This document shows, piece by piece, positions 17,680 through 27,022 of a stretch of 44,164 nt of DNA. A program made the position numbers and the translations under genes. Position 1 is the first letter of the stretch. Every line of letters starts with the position of its first letter. The stretch spans positions 1-44,164 of the forward strand of contig NZ_JYJK01000133.1 of assembly GCF_003263785.1 (NCBI RefSeq), in the 5' to 3' direction. Source of the stretch: Vibrio variabilis. GTDB lineage: Bacteria; Pseudomonadota; Gammaproteobacteria; Enterobacterales; Vibrionaceae. The notes under the pieces are model-generated. The model was not told the origin of the DNA. It worked only from the letters and a program-made list of their open reading frames with translations, and made no database searches.

Positions 17680-18654
17680 ATGTCGTTTTTAGCTCGCCGC
17701 TTTGGCTTTTACTTTACTGCGTTTTTAATCGCAATCTCATTCAACTTTATGTTGCCACGCCTGATGCCAGGTGACCCAGTCGACGCACTGTTTGCTGCTG
17801 CTCAGGGTCGTATGGATCCCGCTCAAATGGATGCGGTTCGTGAAATGTACGGCTTCGTTGATGGCAACGTATTTGTTCAATACATTCACTACATTAAAAG
17901 TGTGTTCACTTTGGATCTTGGTCCTTCAGTGTTGATGTTCCCAATCAACGTATCTGAGGTGATTGCTATGGCGCTGCCTTGGACTATGTTCCTTGCGCTG
18001 GGCTCACTGATTGTGGCTCTGATCATTGGTGTGAGCATCGGTACTTATGCCTCTTACCGCCGCGAAGGGTTCTTTGGTCAGGTCGTGCCGCCAGTATTGG
18101 CTTTCATCAGTAATTTTCCATACATCGTAACCGCTCTGCTTTTGTTCTACTTCTTCGGTTTGAAAATGGAGCTGCTACCGCTCGCATACACTTACGATCC
18201 TTCTCTAGAACCAGGTTGGACTTGGGAGTTCATTGCAAGTGTTGCTAAGCACGCTGTGCTACCTGTGGGCTCAATGGTTGTGGTGGGTATTGCCACTTGG
18301 GTATTCAACATGCGTAACGCGATGATTAACGTGTTAGGTGAAGACTACGTCACTATGGCCGAAGCCAAAGGGCTAAGTAGCTTTAGAGTCATGTATCGCT
18401 ATGCGGGTCGTAACGCTATCTTGCCGGTTGCAACCGCTATTGCGATGGCGATTGGCTTCTCGTTCGCAGGCTCAATCATGACGGAAGTGGTGTTTAACTA
18501 CCAAGGTCTAGGCAACATTCTTCTTAAAGGTATCGTTGCTCGTGATTACCCGCTAATCCAAGCCATTCTGCTTATCTTAGTGACCGCAGTACTCACTGCT
18601 AACTTTATCGCCGATCTTCTTTACGTTTGGCTTGACCCACGAATTTCCAACTAG
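17680..18654 (+). CDS. ABC importer permease, OppB/DppB type
   Basis: 324 residues with about six transmembrane helices. The N-terminus (FLARRFGFYFTAFLIAISFNF) and LPRLMPGDPVDALF match the OppB family. The EAA loop near residue 225 reads AEAKGLSSFRVMYRYAGRNAILPV, here covering EAxxxG coupling to the ATPases. The C-terminus reads YVWLDPRIS as in DppB. It pairs with the OppC-type permease starting 8 bases after its stop. The two form the inner-membrane channel of the proposed beta-glucan oligosaccharide importer. Confidence 0.92.
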   Translation: MSFLARRFGFYFTAFLIAISFNFMLPRLMPGDPVDALFAAAQGRMDPAQMDAVREMYGFVDGNVFVQYIHYIKSVFTLDLGPSVLMFPINVSEVIAMALPWTMFLALGSLIVALIIGVSIGTYASYRREGFFGQVVPPVLAFISNFPYIVTALLLFYFFGLKMELLPLAYTYDPSLEPGWTWEFIASVAKHAVLPVGSMVVVGIATWVFNMRNAMINVLGEDYVTMAEAKGLSSFRVMYRYAGRNAILPVATAIAMAIGFSFAGSIMTEVVFNYQGLGNILLKGIVARDYPLIQAILLILVTAVLTANFIADLLYVWLDPRISN

Positions 18655-18662
18655 GCCGTATT

Positions 18663-19655
18663 ATGGAAAAGTTAATTGACGCTCATAAATATGACCGCGA
18701 GAGCAAATTAGCGGTGAGAGAATCTGCTTTCTCGTGGAAGAATATCAAATCAAAACTGGGTAAGGTGTACGCCTTCTTCTATGGTAACCCACCTGCAATC
18801 ATTGGCGGTTTATTACTGTCTATCGTCTTAGCGGGTGCCATCTTTGCTCCTGCATTGGCAACACACGATCCAGAGCGCCGCGTTGCTCGCCCCCACGTGG
18901 CACCGAACGCAGAGCATGTACTTGGTTCTACTCGTAGTGGTCGTGATGTCTACAGCCAAGTGCTTTACGGAGCACGCAAATCACTGACAGTGGCACTGAC
19001 TGCTGGTGTGATCGCGATGAGTATTGCTGTGCTGGTGGGTGTATCGTCTGGCTACTTTGGTGGCAAGATTGATGAACGCTTGAACTTCTTAACTAACGTA
19101 TTTTTGGTATTCCCGCAGTTACCATTACTGATTGTACTCGCAGCATTCTTAGGGCAGGTGGGGTCCCTCGTTATTACGGTGTTGCTCGGTATCACCTCCT
19201 GGCCGTGGGGCGCGAGGGTGATACGTTCTCAAACAATGGCAATCCGTAACAAAGAGTTCATTATTTCTTCTGAAGTAATGGGTGAATCAAAAATTCGCAT
19301 TATCCTGGTAGAGATTCTGCCAAACCTTATCTCAATCGTATTTGGTGGCTTCCTTGGTACCGTTATCTACGCAATGGGTGCAGAAGCTGGTCTTGGTATT
19401 CTTGGTCTAGGTGATGCAACGGAAGTGAGCTGGGGCTCAATGCTTTACTGGGCACAAACGTCGTCTTCACTCTACACCGGAGCATGGTGGGAAATGATGG
19501 TTCCAGCTATGGCACTGGCGATTACTGGTGGTGCATTGGCACTGATTAACATGTCGATTGACCAAGTGAGTAACCCGAAACTTCGTACTGGCCCACACAT
19601 CAAGCTGTGGCACAAACTGAAAAAAGAAGCAGATAAAAAGAGAGGCCTACGATGA
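18663..19655 (+). CDS. ABC importer permease, OppC/DppC type
   Basis: 330 residues: a ~40-residue cytoplasmic N-terminus, then six helices. LGSTRSGRDVYSQVLYGARKSL is the OppC hallmark, cited as LG(T/S)D..GRD...R...G.R.SL. The coupling loop reads SEVMGESKIRIILVEILPNL. The usual OppC family helix GLGILGLGDATEVSWGSML is visible near residue 240. It overlaps the next ATPase gene by 4 bases (ATGA), which suggests translational coupling. Partner of the OppB-type permease at 17680. Confidence 0.92.
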   Translation: MEKLIDAHKYDRESKLAVRESAFSWKNIKSKLGKVYAFFYGNPPAIIGGLLLSIVLAGAIFAPALATHDPERRVARPHVAPNAEHVLGSTRSGRDVYSQVLYGARKSLTVALTAGVIAMSIAVLVGVSSGYFGGKIDERLNFLTNVFLVFPQLPLLIVLAAFLGQVGSLVITVLLGITSWPWGARVIRSQTMAIRNKEFIISSEVMGESKIRIILVEILPNLISIVFGGFLGTVIYAMGAEAGLGILGLGDATEVSWGSMLYWAQTSSSLYTGAWWEMMVPAMALAITGGALALINMSIDQVSNPKLRTGPHIKLWHKLKKEADKKRGLR

Positions 19656-20605
19656 GCGCTTTACTTGAAATCAATAACCTTTGTGTCGATTACGTATCGC
19701 CAAACGGTGTCGCTCGTGCCGTAAACAATGTGAGTTTGACCATCAATGAAGGTGAAACGTTAGGCATTGCGGGTGAATCAGGTTGTGGCAAAAGTACGCT
19801 TGCGTTTGCTATCTCTCGCTTGCACAAAGCGCCAGCGCTTATCTCAGAAGGTGAGATCCTGTACAAGGGTGAAGATGTACTAAAAATGAACGACCGTAAG
19901 CTGCGCCAGTTCCGTTGGAACGACGTGTCAGTGGTATTTCAAAGTGCAATGAACTCATTAAACCCGGTGATTACCATTGGTGAGCAACTGACTGACGTTA
20001 TCTTGGCACATAAGAAAATCCCGTATAAACAAGCTCACGAAAAGGCGGTGGAACTGCTGTCTATCGTTGGTATTCACGGTGACCGAATGGGGAGCTTCCC
20101 ACACCAATTGAGTGGTGGTATGCGTCAGCGTGTGGTCATTGCGGTAGCGTTAGCGCTTGAGCCAAAGCTGATCATCATGGATGAGCCAACAACGGCGCTG
20201 GACGTTGTAGTTGAGCGTGAAATCCTTAACGAACTGTATGACTTAAAGACCAAATTTGGCTTCTCGATTCTGTTCATCAGTCACGATTTGAGCCTAATGG
20301 GTGAGATTGCAGACCGTATTGGTGTTATGTACGCCGGTAACTTGATTGAACTAGGTGAGGCTCAGCAAGTATTTGGTGCTCCGGTGCATCCATACACTAA
20401 AGGTTTGGTGGCGTCTTTCCCGACGATTCATGGTCCTAAAGAAAGACTGTTTGGTATTCCAGGCAACCCAGTGAACCTGCTTGATATCCCAACAGGTTGT
20501 AATTTCCAAGCTCGCTGTCACGAGTGTATTGAGAAGTGTCAGAAAGTAGAACCTGCGCTTTCAACGCTAGCGAACGGCCGTCAAGTCTCTTGTCATTTGG
20601 TTTAA
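19652..20605 (+). CDS. ABC importer ATPase, OppD/DppD type
   Basis: 317 residues. Walker A is GESGCGKSTLAF, the signature is LSGGMRQRV, Walker B is LIIMDEPTTALD and the switch histidine lies in ISHDLSLM. The C-terminal oligopeptide-transporter extension has four cysteines (GCNFQARCHEC, KC, SC) of the kind that bind an iron-sulfur cluster in some DppD proteins. It starts within the permease stop codon region by a 4-base overlap and ends 7 bases before the OppF-type ATPase. It energises the importer as half of an ATPase heterodimer. Confidence 0.92.
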   Translation: MSALLEINNLCVDYVSPNGVARAVNNVSLTINEGETLGIAGESGCGKSTLAFAISRLHKAPALISEGEILYKGEDVLKMNDRKLRQFRWNDVSVVFQSAMNSLNPVITIGEQLTDVILAHKKIPYKQAHEKAVELLSIVGIHGDRMGSFPHQLSGGMRQRVVIAVALALEPKLIIMDEPTTALDVVVEREILNELYDLKTKFGFSILFISHDLSLMGEIADRIGVMYAGNLIELGEAQQVFGAPVHPYTKGLVASFPTIHGPKERLFGIPGNPVNLLDIPTGCNFQARCHECIEKCQKVEPALSTLANGRQVSCHLV

Positions 20606-20612
20606 GGAATTA

Positions 20613-21587
20613 ATGATGCAAAGTAACGAAGTCATCCTATCGGTGAAAAACCTGGTTAAAGATTTCCCTCTAGGTCAATCGGTTAAATCAAACCTAATGC
20701 GAGCGGTAAACGATGTGTCGTTTGAACTTCGTAAGGGTGAAGCGCTGGCGATTGTAGGTGAATCAGGCTCTGGTAAAAGTACGGGTGCGCGAATCTTGAC
20801 TCAAATCTATGACAAGACCGCAGGTGATATCCACTTCAAAGGCGTGCCAATCGATGAGTACATCGAAAACAATGGCCAGTTGGAATACGCACGTCAGGTG
20901 CAGATGATTTTCCAAGACCCGTTTGGCTCACTAAACCCAGTGCACACAATTTATCACCACATCGCACGTCCGTTGATGATTCACAACCGTGCAGACAAGA
21001 AAGCCATCCCACAATTGGTGTATGACTTGCTTGAGCTGGTGGGTTTGACACCGGTAAAAGAAACCGCAGAGAAGTTCCCTCACGAGCTAAGTGGTGGTCA
21101 AAGACAGCGTGTAGCGATTGCGCGTGCTATTGCCGTTGATCCAGAAGTGATCTTGGCGGATGAGCCGATTTCAATGCTCGATGTGTCGGTACGTCTGGGT
21201 ATCTTGAACCTGATGGCGGATCTAAAAGATAAGCATGGTATCTCGTTCATGTATATCACTCACGATATCGCGACAGCACGTTACTTTGCTGAGAAAACAG
21301 CGGTGATGTATGTCGGCCATATGGTGGAGTGGGGCGAGAGCGACAGCGTGACTCAGAATCCTCAGCACCCATATTCGAAACTGCTACTGTCAGCGGTACC
21401 AGAAGTGGGCAATGCAGGTCGTCGCGATCTAGCCGTGAAGAAAGGTGAGATCCCACTTTGGAAACCATCGAGCGTAGGTTGTCCATTTGCGACACGTTGC
21501 CCGAACGCAACTGAGATTTGCACCAAAGAGATGCCTGAAACGACACAGATCTCCGAGCAACACTTTGTTCGTTGCCACAACATGTAA
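20613..21587 (+). CDS. ABC importer ATPase, OppF/DppF type
   Basis: 324 residues; two adjacent ATG codons (20613, 20616) follow an AAGGA site. Walker A is GESGSGKSTGAR, the signature is LSGGQRQRVAIARA, Walker B is VILADEPISMLD and the switch is ITHDIATA. The C-terminal extension again carries GCPFATRCPNA and later cysteines. Walker B is followed by PISMLD where most members have PVSALD, still a functional pattern. It is the last gene of the importer before a LacI operator at 21620 and the phosphorylase gene. Confidence 0.92.
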   Translation: MMQSNEVILSVKNLVKDFPLGQSVKSNLMRAVNDVSFELRKGEALAIVGESGSGKSTGARILTQIYDKTAGDIHFKGVPIDEYIENNGQLEYARQVQMIFQDPFGSLNPVHTIYHHIARPLMIHNRADKKAIPQLVYDLLELVGLTPVKETAEKFPHELSGGQRQRVAIARAIAVDPEVILADEPISMLDVSVRLGILNLMADLKDKHGISFMYITHDIATARYFAEKTAVMYVGHMVEWGESDSVTQNPQHPYSKLLLSAVPEVGNAGRRDLAVKKGEIPLWKPSSVGCPFATRCPNATEICTKEMPETTQISEQHFVRCHNM

Positions 21588-21619
21588 CTTAAAGAATCCC
21601 AAAAATTTTGCGCCTTGAA

Positions 21620-21631
21620 GAAAGCGCTTAC
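21620..21631. promoter_or_regulatory. LacI operator before the phosphorylase gene
   Basis: GAAAGCGCTTAC lies in the 64-base gap between the OppF-type gene and the phosphorylase, 20 bases before the ATG at 21652. It could control an internal promoter or act as a roadblock to read-through from the importer genes. No clear -10 box is seen in the gap. Confidence 0.75.
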
Positions 21632-21651
21632 AAAAATCAGAAGTGACCAAT

Positions 21652-24600
21652 ATGACGGAACAATTACAAGCTAATCAAGCGTTTGAAGTACACGGAAAAT
21701 TTATCACTATCAACGACGAACGTTTTTATCAGATTTCTAACGTCGATCAGATGGCACCGTTTTTTATCAGTGTCGTCTCTGCCAGCAACCATTGGCTATT
21801 TATCTCTTCAACGGGAAGCCTATCCGCAGGTCGTACTCGCCCTGAAAACGCGTTATTCCCATATCGTTCAGTCGATCATATTCATGAGAATGCTGACAAC
21901 ACAGGCTCAAAAGCGGTACTGCGTGTTAAAAAAGGTGAGGGCAAACCTGCGCTTTGGGAACCGTTTAACCCGCACCACGACGGTTTATATGACGTGCAGC
22001 GTAATCTTTATAAAAACGCGGTCGGCGATAAAATCATCTTTGAAGAGCTAAACCATACGTTGGGGCTGGGCTATCAATACAGTTGGTCTACGTCAGACAA
22101 GTTTGGTTTCGTTCGTGAAACGCATGTGACTAACTTAGGTGAGAGCGCGGTTGAGTTTGACATCATTGATGGTATTCAAAACTTGCTACCTTCCGGTGCA
22201 CCACTGCAAGCTTTGCAAACGCGCAGCGCACTGGTCGACGCGTACAAATGGAACGAGCGCATCGAAGATTTGCCAATGGCGACTTACAGCATGTACGCCA
22301 AGCTGAGTGACCGTGCTGAGCCTGCAGAATCACTGCGTGCAACAACGGTATTCGGTATCGCGCCTAATGCTCAGCAAGTGACGCTGAGTGCCAAAGATGT
22401 GGCGAATTTCCGTAAAGGATTGCCGCTGAATGCTGAATCCCTAACCCGTGGTGAGCGTGGTGCTTTCCTTATCACTCAGTCGCTATCGCTTTCTGCTGGT
22501 GACAGTGAATCTTGGACTATCATCGCGGATATTGATAAGTCACACGCTGACGTTGCTGTGTTGAAAAACCAGCTTGTCCTAGACGATGAAATCGCAGCAA
22601 CTGTTGAAAAAGATGTGAAAGCCAATCGTGATGAACTCAAGTTACTGATGGCCGGTGCGGATGCATGGCAGCTGACGTCATCAGAAGAGACCGCGGTACA
22701 CCACTACGCTAACGTGTTGTTTAACAACATGCGTGGTGGCGTATTTGTTGATGGCTATAAGCTTGACAGCAACGATGTACTAGCAACGTTCACTCGTATC
22801 AACAAGAAGGTGGTAGAGAAGCACTCAGCACTGCTGCGTACGCTGCCAGAGAACCTATCTCACCCGCAATTGGTGTCTATGGCGAAAGATACCGGTGATC
22901 AGCAGTTACTGCGCATGGCTTACGAGTATTTACCACTTACATTCGGTCGTCGCCATGGTGATCCAAGCCGTCCTTGGAACCATTTTGAAATCAAAGTACG
23001 TGATGAAGAAGGTCAGCGTTTGCTTGCGTACCAGGGTAACTGGCGCGATATTTTCCAAAACTGGGAAGCGATGGCACTCAGCTATCCAAACTTCATCGGC
23101 TCGTTTGTGGCGAAGTTTGTTAACGCATCGACCATTGATGGTTACAACCCTTACCGCATTACAAAAGAGGGTGTCGATTGGGAACTGTTAGACCTAGATG
23201 ATCCATGGAGCAACATTGGCTACTGGGGTGACCACCAGATCATCTACTTGCTTAAATTCCTTGAATTGGCGGATAAGTACCAAAGCAACGACCTTATCGA
23301 ATGGCTAAGTGAAGAGACATACAGCTACGCTAACGTTCCTTATGAGATCTCTGGCGTCGAGCAGTTGTTTGCTAACCCGAAAGACACCGTTACGTTCAAC
23401 GAGCAAAAGCAGGCGACAACGGAAGAACTGACGGAAACCATCGGCAGTGATGGTCGCTTAGTGATGAGTGGCAATGGTGAAGTTTACCAAGTTAACCTGC
23501 TAGAGAAACTGTTGGTGCCGCTACTTTCTAAGCTGAGTAACTTCGTGATCGACGGTGGTATTTGGCTCAATACGCAACGCCCAGAGTGGAATGATGCGAA
23601 CAACGCGATTGTTGGTAATGGCTTGTCTATGGTGACGCTGTACTACATGCGCCGCTACGTTACCTTCATGCAAAAACTCATTTGCCGTGCGCCAATTAAC
23701 GTTGCGCTATCAAGTGAAGTCGCAACTTGGCTGGCCAAAACCAGTGAAGTACTGTCAGAAGCAGCGGCGTCATTGCGTGTTGAGAAGATCACGCCTCAGT
23801 CACGTAAAGCGTTACTGACTAAGCTTGCAAAAGTGGCAGAAGAATACCGTGTGGGTGTGTACGCCAATGGTTTCTCAGGTAAGTCAACGGTTGAGATGAC
23901 GGAAGTGGAAGAGCTACTTCGCGTGTCCAAGACGCTACTTGACCATACGATCCACAGTAACAAGCGTGAAGACGGCTTGTATAACGCATACAACATTCTT
24001 GATTTGCAAGGTGATGGTGCCAATGTTGAGTACTTGTACCCGATGCTTGAAGGTCAAGTTGCTATTCTAAGTGCGGGCATCTTAGATGCGACACAAGCGG
24101 TTGATTTGCTCACTAAGCTATTCGATAGCGAGATGTTCCGTGAAGATCAACTGAGCTTTATGCTCTATCCTGACCGTGACTTAACGGCTTTCTTAAAGAA
24201 GAACCACATTACTAAGAACCTCGTGGACAATAGCGCGCTGCTTCAAGCGATGCTAGAGAACGGTGACAAGCGTATTGTGAACCAAGATATTGAAAACCGA
24301 GTTCACTTCAACGCTGATTTCGAAAATGCCGGTGTACTGGAAGCACGCATCGAACAAGTTGCGGCAGACTATCCGCGTTTTGGACGCCAGGATTGGGAGA
24401 AAGTCGCTGATATCTACGAACAGACCTTCAATCACAAAGCGTTTACGGGACGTTCTGGCACCATGTTTGGCTACGAGGGCTTGGGCTGTATTTACTGGCA
24501 CATGGTTTCAAAGCTATTGCTAGCGGTTCAAGAGAACTATCAGCAAGCATGGGTAGAGCTGGGTAATACAGAGAAAACGAAGCAATTGGCTGAGTTCTAC

Positions 24601-25107
24601 TACCGAGTCCGTGAAGGTATTGGTTTCAATAAAACGCCTCTAGTCTATGGTGCGTTCCCAACTGACCCATACTCACACACACCAAAACAAGCCGGTGCAC
24701 AGCAACCAGGTATGACAGGTCAGGTGAAAGAAGAAGTGATCACACGCTTCGGTGAGCTAGGTATTGCAATCACGGATGGTGAGATTCAAATCACTCCGAA
24801 CTTGCTTGATAAGTCTGAGTTCTTAACTGAGGCAGTTACGTTTGACTACTTCGACCTTAATGGTCAGGAGCATCAAATTGATGTAGAAGTAGGTAGTCTT
24901 GCATTCACATTGTGTCAGGTACCATTTGTGTACACATTGAGTGAAGAGCAAAACGAAGTGTCTCTTACCGTGGAGTTAGTCAATGGTCCTAAGATTGAAA
25001 AAGTGTCGAATATGATTCCTGAGAATCTAAGCAAACACATTTTTGATCGCAGTGGTCAGGTGAAAGCGGTATACGTGACGATTCCAGCGGAAAAACTGGT
25101 TATCTAG
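21652..25107 (+). CDS. GH149/GH161-type beta-1,3-glucan oligosaccharide phosphorylase
   Basis: 1151 residues from ATG 21652 (an in-frame GTG lies at 21643; both have weak ribosome sites). No signal peptide, so cytoplasmic. The length far exceeds GH94 cellobiose or chitobiose phosphorylases (~800) but fits GH149 and GH161. An N-terminal beta-sandwich (~1-330) precedes an alpha/alpha6 barrel. The core block reads GRRHGDPSRPWNHFEI, YQGNWRDIFQNWEA (D466 the likely catalytic acid), NASTIDGYNPYRIT, DDPWSNIGYWGDHQII. It would split beta-1,3-gluco-oligosaccharides with phosphate, giving alpha-glucose-1-phosphate. The choice between GH149 and GH161 is not secure. It follows the importer genes and ends in a strong terminator. 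Confidence 0.82.
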   Translation: MTEQLQANQAFEVHGKFITINDERFYQISNVDQMAPFFISVVSASNHWLFISSTGSLSAGRTRPENALFPYRSVDHIHENADNTGSKAVLRVKKGEGKPALWEPFNPHHDGLYDVQRNLYKNAVGDKIIFEELNHTLGLGYQYSWSTSDKFGFVRETHVTNLGESAVEFDIIDGIQNLLPSGAPLQALQTRSALVDAYKWNERIEDLPMATYSMYAKLSDRAEPAESLRATTVFGIAPNAQQVTLSAKDVANFRKGLPLNAESLTRGERGAFLITQSLSLSAGDSESWTIIADIDKSHADVAVLKNQLVLDDEIAATVEKDVKANRDELKLLMAGADAWQLTSSEETAVHHYANVLFNNMRGGVFVDGYKLDSNDVLATFTRINKKVVEKHSALLRTLPENLSHPQLVSMAKDTGDQQLLRMAYEYLPLTFGRRHGDPSRPWNHFEIKVRDEEGQRLLAYQGNWRDIFQNWEAMALSYPNFIGSFVAKFVNASTIDGYNPYRITKEGVDWELLDLDDPWSNIGYWGDHQIIYLLKFLELADKYQSNDLIEWLSEETYSYANVPYEISGVEQLFANPKDTVTFNEQKQATTEELTETIGSDGRLVMSGNGEVYQVNLLEKLLVPLLSKLSNFVIDGGIWLNTQRPEWNDANNAIVGNGLSMVTLYYMRRYVTFMQKLICRAPINVALSSEVATWLAKTSEVLSEAAASLRVEKITPQSRKALLTKLAKVAEEYRVGVYANGFSGKSTVEMTEVEELLRVSKTLLDHTIHSNKREDGLYNAYNILDLQGDGANVEYLYPMLEGQVAILSAGILDATQAVDLLTKLFDSEMFREDQLSFMLYPDRDLTAFLKKNHITKNLVDNSALLQAMLENGDKRIVNQDIENRVHFNADFENAGVLEARIEQVAADYPRFGRQDWEKVADIYEQTFNHKAFTGRSGTMFGYEGLGCIYWHMVSKLLLAVQENYQQAWVELGNTEKTKQLAEFYYRVREGIGFNKTPLVYGAFPTDPYSHTPKQAGAQQPGMTGQVKEEVITRFGELGIAITDGEIQITPNLLDKSEFLTEAVTFDYFDLNGQEHQIDVEVGSLAFTLCQVPFVYTLSEEQNEVSLTVELVNGPKIEKVSNMIPENLSKHIFDRSGQVKAVYVTIPAEKLVI

Positions 25108-25122
25108 AAACAAAGCGTAAAG

Positions 25123-25157
25123 AAAAAGGCAGGACATTGAATTGTCCTGCCTTTTTT
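25123..25157 (+). terminator. Rho-independent terminator after the phosphorylase
   Basis: AGGCAGGACA and TGTCCTGCCT form a 10-bp stem with a six-base loop, flanked by A5 and T7. It closes the importer-phosphorylase operon and, with its A-run, may also serve the LacI gene from the other side. Confidence 0.93.
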
Positions 25158-25226
25158 TATGAATGAATGGGAGAAAAACGTGTTAAGACTTGAGCTAGCG
25201 GTGCTATTTATTAATGACTAAGTGTA

Positions 25227-26234
25227 TTAGCTACTCAATGTCTTAACTGAACCACGGCTGATAATACTCGGTTCAATGGGTTCGATAGGCTGCGATGCGG
25301 TACTCTTACCTTTAACAATGGCCATGACTTTCTTGGCAGCGGCGGTGGCCATTTTTTGAATAGGAAAGTCAACGGTGGTGAGACCTGGTGTCATATGTTG
25401 ACCAAAAGGTACGTTATCGAAACCAATAATTGAAATATCTTCACCAACTTTGATACCGCGCTCTAAGCAAAGTGTGTATGCCGTCATTGCGATGTTGTCG
25501 TTCATACAGAAAATGGCGGTGAGTGGAATGTCACGATCCAAAAGACGACGAATCGCATCGTGATTGCATTGATTGTCGAATCGACCTTCAACGACACCAT
25601 TCGGATTATAAGCAACACCATAGTGACTAAGCGCATTGCGATAGCCTTGAAGACGATCGCGACTGTCCACTTTACTCAACTGACCGCTGATACAACCGAT
25701 TTGTGTGTGACCCTTTTTAATTAGATACTCAGTGGCAAGAAAGCCGCCTTTTTCGTTATCTAACCAAATACAGCGATCGGCCATTTCTGGAATGTAGCGG
25801 TTAATCAGTACTGTCGCTTCATTTTGACGAGAAATCTCAAGCAGCTCACTATCGGAAAGGGTATCGACAGTGAGTACCAACCCGTCAACTTTCTTTGAAC
25901 GTAGAAAGCGAATTGACTCATGTTCTTCGTCATACTCTTCATGACCGCTGGTGATGATCAGATGGTAATTTTCTGAACGAACCACTTTCTCAACTTCATG
26001 CATCATTGGGCCATAGAAAGGGCCGTCTAAAGTCCCCACGAGCATACCAATACTGCATGAGCGATTTGATGCAAGCGCTTGCGCAAAGGTATTAGGCTGA
26101 TAGCCCAGTTCTTCCATTGCAGCAAACACTTTTTGTTTGTTGGCTTCTTTTACAGAAGAGTGGCCATTGAGTGTCCTCGACACCGTCGCTTGGGATACTT
26201 GGGCAAGTTCCGCGACTTCTTTTATCGTAATCAA
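25227..26234 (-). CDS. LacI-family repressor of the beta-glucan locus
   Basis: 335 residues. The N-terminal helix-turn-helix reads ITIKEVAELAQVSQATVSRT and the hinge helix is NTFAQALASN. The rest is a sugar-binding type domain (GMLVGTLDGPFYGPMMHEVE, IIGFDNVPFGQHMTPGLTTV). The recognition helix S-Q-A-T-V-S fits binding to a central CG palindrome, as in GWAAGCGCTTWC. Its gene lies between the phosphorylase and the porin promoters; the nearest operator is 214 bases upstream of its start. It probably represses the importer, phosphorylase, porin, GH16 and GH17 genes until a beta-glucan oligosaccharide binds. Ligand and regulon are inferred from the operator map. Confidence 0.88.
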   Translation of the reverse strand: MITIKEVAELAQVSQATVSRTLNGHSSVKEANKQKVFAAMEELGYQPNTFAQALASNRSCSIGMLVGTLDGPFYGPMMHEVEKVVRSENYHLIITSGHEEYDEEHESIRFLRSKKVDGLVLTVDTLSDSELLEISRQNEATVLINRYIPEMADRCIWLDNEKGGFLATEYLIKKGHTQIGCISGQLSKVDSRDRLQGYRNALSHYGVAYNPNGVVEGRFDNQCNHDAIRRLLDRDIPLTAIFCMNDNIAMTAYTLCLERGIKVGEDISIIGFDNVPFGQHMTPGLTTVDFPIQKMATAAAKKVMAIVKGKSTASQPIEPIEPSIISRGSVKTLSS

Positions 26235-26448
26235 TTTTCGATCCTATCATTCAATCTTATTGAAATTATTAGAAATTTATTCAATAACCCCTTTTAACTA
26301 TACTACAAATAGACAGGTCATTGGTAATTCGAGCGTGGAACGCATAATCCACGACGGCATTCTGTGATCTGGCTTGCGATTTGTAGGCTTGAAAGCATCA
26401 TATCGAATTGCTTTCTCACGTTTAGTGATAGACGCCACATTAGTAGAA

Positions 26449-26472
26449 GTAAGCGCTTTCTTTCTGGTGATG
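26449..26472 (+). promoter_or_regulatory. Composite element: LacI operator plus TGGTGATG box (porin promoter)
   Basis: GTAAGCGCTTTC followed at once by TTTCTGGTGATG. The same 24-base layout occurs at 36819 and 38899, and degenerately at 15463. A conserved GCTGTGTACA lies 57 bases after the operator start (26506-26515) and may hold the -10 box TGTACA. Confidence 0.75.
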
Positions 26473-26604
26473 GGCTTCATGTTTTGTTCATTCGTTGAAT
26501 TGGATGCTGTGTACATAGTGTTTACCTGCCATTAATATGGTTATCAAGCAATGAGGAACCAGCGCTTCAATCGTCACTGTTCCTCATAATATTTCACCTA
26601 TTTT

Positions 26605-26616
26605 GAAAGCGCTTTC
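26605..26616. promoter_or_regulatory. LacI operator 2 upstream of the porin
   Basis: GAAAGCGCTTTC, a perfect palindrome centred 156 bases from the operator at 26449. Spacing of this size permits repression by DNA looping. Confidence 0.85.
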
Positions 26617-26734
26617 TATTCAATGAGAGTGGCTGACAAACCAATGGCACATGAAAGTGTCGTCATATCGGGTAATTGAAAGAGTATTGCGTAGGATAGA
26701 GCTGATCAAACGAAAATAGTGTTAGCGCATTAAA

Positions 26735-26746
26735 GTAAGCGCTTAC
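26735..26746. promoter_or_regulatory. LacI operator 3 upstream of the porin
   Basis: GTAAGCGCTTAC, a perfect palindrome centred 130 bases from operator 2. A TATAAA-like sequence follows near 26759, which may be the main porin promoter. Confidence 0.85.
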
Positions 26747-27022
26747 ATGTAAATGACGCTATAAAAAATGATTATTTTCGGCTAATAGCTGGGGGTATCT
26801 TGCGACCAAAATTTTGATTAGTAATAGATAAAGCAACAATGAATTATTTTCTTCCTTTATTAAAGGGAGGGGTGAAAACTAGAAGTAGTGTGAATTCAGG
26901 TGGGGTCTGATTTCATTCTCTTTCTAAATATTAGTGCCAATTAAATAAAAGCAGTGGTTGCCAATTTATTTTTTTAGCACTTAAAAAACGGAAAACAATT
27001 TATAATAAATCAGGAGCTGATA
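26747..27022 (+). other. AT-rich leader region before the porin
   Basis: 276 bases without a gene. It holds a small hairpin (CCTTTATTAAAGG near 26856-26868) and ends with an AGGAG ribosome site before the ATG at 27023. If transcription starts near operator 3 the porin mRNA has a leader over 200 bases long. No known riboswitch was recognised. Confidence 0.35.

Noticed and set aside
26471..26536. Leader peptides starting at GTGATG in the composite elements
   Set aside because: The frames are of different length and sequence (22, 4 and 19 codons) at the three promoters and lack ribosome sites, so the shared box is better read as DNA-level.
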